The translations under genes were made by a program, and so were the position numbers. DNA of 64,000 nucleotides from Rugalucina vietnamica (lineage: Eukaryota > Mollusca > Bivalvia > Lucinida > Lucinidae): NCBI GenBank assembly GCA_964017185.1, contig OZ024880.1, forward strand, positions 48,125,071 to 48,189,070. The letters are read 5' to 3'. Below the pieces are notes generated by a model. That model was not told where the DNA came from. It did not search any database and worked only from the letters and a program-made list of their open reading frames with translations. Each line of letters opens with the position of its first letter. Within the stretch, counting starts at the first letter, position 1. Below, one piece after another: positions 62,177-64,000 of this stretch.

Positions 62177-63834
62177 CTATAAATGAAGAACTTACACTGT
62201 GTTCTATGGTTTTGTTCTTAGCGTGAATATTCCATATAGCTAGTTGAATGTTATATTACTGACCGTCCAAATGCGGCACATCTGTTCTGGTTACATCTGC
62301 TTCATGTTTTGGTGTCGATTTTTGTGCTGATATAGCACAATATATTGTGTGATTTTATCAACTGCTGTTTTGTCATATAATGGCCAAATTGCGGATGTAG
62401 TGATTTTTGAATAATCAATTTTTCATTGTTGAGTGATTTTGGGGTGTCCCTAAACAGCGACAAATACCGTCTTTAAATGCCGGTTAACACCCTATTTTTT
62501 GCTGCACCTGTACACGGCCTGGGGCATTCTCTCGTCTGCTGAATGTGTTGGGCTCCACTATAAGTTGTGACGCATATGAATGGGTCTTGTGTAGGGGCAA
62601 ATTACAATTGGAGTCTATGGGAACGATAATTATAGGTCTCTGCCCTAAAGAGAATATCATCTTCAGGTGTGCTCCCTGTTTCGACACTGGAATGAAACTG
62701 CGTTTGCAGGAACCGGTACCCTCTTCGTATCTCTCCATGATTTCACATCTGAATCCCAAGGCGGAACGGACCGAAACTGGCCATCCTCGAATTTTAAAAT
62801 AGAAAAAGTCAAATAAACTTGCACATAAAAACAGACAGAAAAACAGACAACATAAAGATAAATCACGACAGAACAGCCTTGGAACGGTCATTTAAGAAAT
62901 AACTTGAGAGCTTTAACCAAATTTACTGGACCAAGCTTCACATTTTGCCTCAGTAGGCATTCCCAACACTCTTGGAAGTCAACAAGGCAAATCACCATGA
63001 CAGTGCACCACAATGTTAAAATAAAAAGAACAGCATACAAAACGGACAAACTGAAGGTCAAGGTCACAGTTTTTACCCATTATTTTGTCGAAAATAGGTA
63101 ATTTTGGTGTAAAAATCCAAATTTAATGGTAAAATTGTGATTATCATAAAGGTCAAAAGGTCAAAGGTCAAGGTCATTGAATTGCCTTATTTAACATTTC
63201 CTGTAATAGTCCTTAACAATTAGATACCAGAACTGGTGGTGCGCCAATGTTTTGATTTTAATTCAGTGGCTGTATCTTTACCATGTAGAGAGGCAAACTT
63301 GTCTTTTTTGGACTTATTGAAGTAAGGGGTCGGTTGACTTTTTGATAAAATGAAATAATGGGTGTTTTTAGGTCAAAGACCAGTAATTGTAACGTTGAAT
63401 GTGATTGGCGCGAAGTGTGGGCAGATCTGCCGCGGTAAATTTAAGATGTAACGCTATCTACGATTGATCATAAATGCGTATCAATCAACCGTCTTTTGTC
63501 ACATGATATTATAACCTTTCTCGAATATTTTGCTATATTGTGTGATTTAATCAACTGCTGTTTTGTCATACAATGGCCAAATTGCGGATGTAGTGATTTT
63601 TGAATAATCAATTTTTCATTGTTGAGCGATTTTGGGGTGTCCCTAAACAGCGAAAAATACCGTCCTTAAATGCTGGCTAACACCCTATTTTTTGCTGCAC
63701 CTGCACACTGCCTGGGGCGTTCTCTCGTCTGCTGAATGTGTTGGGGTCCACTTTAAGTTGTGACGCATATGAATGAGTCTTGTTTTTGGGTAAAATACAT
63801 TGGGGTATATGTGAACGATAATTATAGGTCTCTG
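62177..63834. other. Intron upstream of exon 18B, with a deletion of about 80 bp near 62988
   Basis: Normal intron sequence with D2, AGGTCA strings and D1 of the next unit. At 62988 the text goes from CAACAAGG directly to CAAATCACCATG; other units have about 80 extra bases here (CTCAGTTATG through GGAATAAAATT). No gene seen. Confidence 0.7.
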
Positions 63835-64000
63835 CCCATGACGAGGAACGTCACCATCCAAAAACGAGAAATTTACTATATCAAAATCAAAGTCATCGCG
63901 CTTATCATAAATCTAAGAAGTAACAAATGCATTTGCAACAGAAAGATGTACATCTGAAAGGGGGCTTCGGTATCTGATAAACTGGCTTTGTTCAACTGTA
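63835..64000 (-). pseudogene. Reverse-transcriptase fragment, unit 19, cut by window edge
   Basis: Same fossil, incomplete here. In this copy the usual TAG after the frame break reads CAG (CATCTGAAAG on the plus strand), so it differs from all other copies. Confidence 0.6.

Larger units (their letters stand above)
1..64000. repeat. Tandem array of about 3.38-kb units carrying sushi exons
   Basis: The same unit recurs across the whole window. Using one fixed point (an ATATGAATGAG site left of each reverse-transcriptase fossil) the copies start at 743, 4391, 7775, 11423, 14803, 18185, 22387, 26034, 29414, 32796, 36998, 40381, 43762, 47143, 50524, 53906 (broken), 55495, 58878 and 63760. Basic spacing is 3,380-3,384 bp. 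Longer spacings are explained by a 266-bp duplication (3,647-3,648), an 816-bp LTR-like insertion (4,202) and a foldback insertion combined with a deletion of about 80 bp (4,882); the short spacing of 1,589 is a truncated unit. Units differ by scattered substitutions and a variable poly-A run after GGTG. No single-copy flank is visible on either side. Confidence 0.97.

Noticed and set aside
1..64000. Simple satellite DNA or a CRISPR-like array
   Set aside because: Units are 3.4 kb with intact splice-bounded exons; there are no short repeats with unique spacers.

Overview
The window is animal (metazoan) genomic DNA and is almost entirely one tandem array. A unit of about 3.38 kb is repeated in head-to-tail order from the first base to the last: 17 full-length units, one truncated unit and a partial unit at the right edge. 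A bivalve mollusc is my best guess. The reasons are the intronic style (AGGTCA-type strings, AT-rich introns), the type of reverse-transcriptase fossil carried in every unit, and the abundance of sushi-domain genes in that group. This is inference from memory of such genomes, not a search result.

The coding content lies on the minus strand. Each unit has two short exons, called A (174 bp) and B (171 bp), and each encodes one complete sushi/CCP domain with four cysteines and a Trp between Cys3 and Cys4. Both exons begin and end in phase 1 (AG|AT... to ...TGC G|GT), so any number can be spliced together in frame. The window holds 17 intact A exons, 17 intact B exons and one truncated A exon. 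Read from right to left the protein would be (B-A)x17, about 1,955 residues of near-identical sushi domains. It is an internal piece of a larger gene: no start, signal peptide, other domain, stop or polyadenylation context is visible.

Non-coding layout of a unit (unit 1 as model, plus-strand order): AGGTCA half-site strings (39-160); AT-rich intron; direct repeat D1 (518-820); a decayed reverse-transcriptase fragment on the minus strand (818-1098); an intron carrying one arm of an inverted repeat (1170-1205); exon A (1246-1419); an intron with the opposite arm (1684-1719) and repeat E, including a palindromic TGACGTCA (1987-1994); exon B (2292-2462); direct repeat D2 (2628-2931); and a further conserved intronic repeat to about 3440. 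A and B, with their flanking introns, look like an old duplication of a one-exon module.

The array carries younger layers of duplication and insertion. About 14.6 kb (four units) is duplicated in tandem almost without change. A 7,032-bp two-unit period is seen at the left end. A 266-bp tandem duplication marks units 1, 3 and 7. An 816-bp LTR-like insertion (TG...CA, CATT target duplication) occurs twice at positions exactly 14,611 bp apart. A 397-bp insertion and a 1,589-bp duplication create a broken unit near 53.4-55.0 kb. A 1,578-bp foldback element with about 0.6-kb inverted repeats and a TA target duplication lies at 59592-61169. The small open frames on the plus strand and the 135-164 codon minus-strand frames near exon B are intronic and I do not call them genes. 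Because the repeats are so similar, assembly error must be kept in mind for copy number and order.
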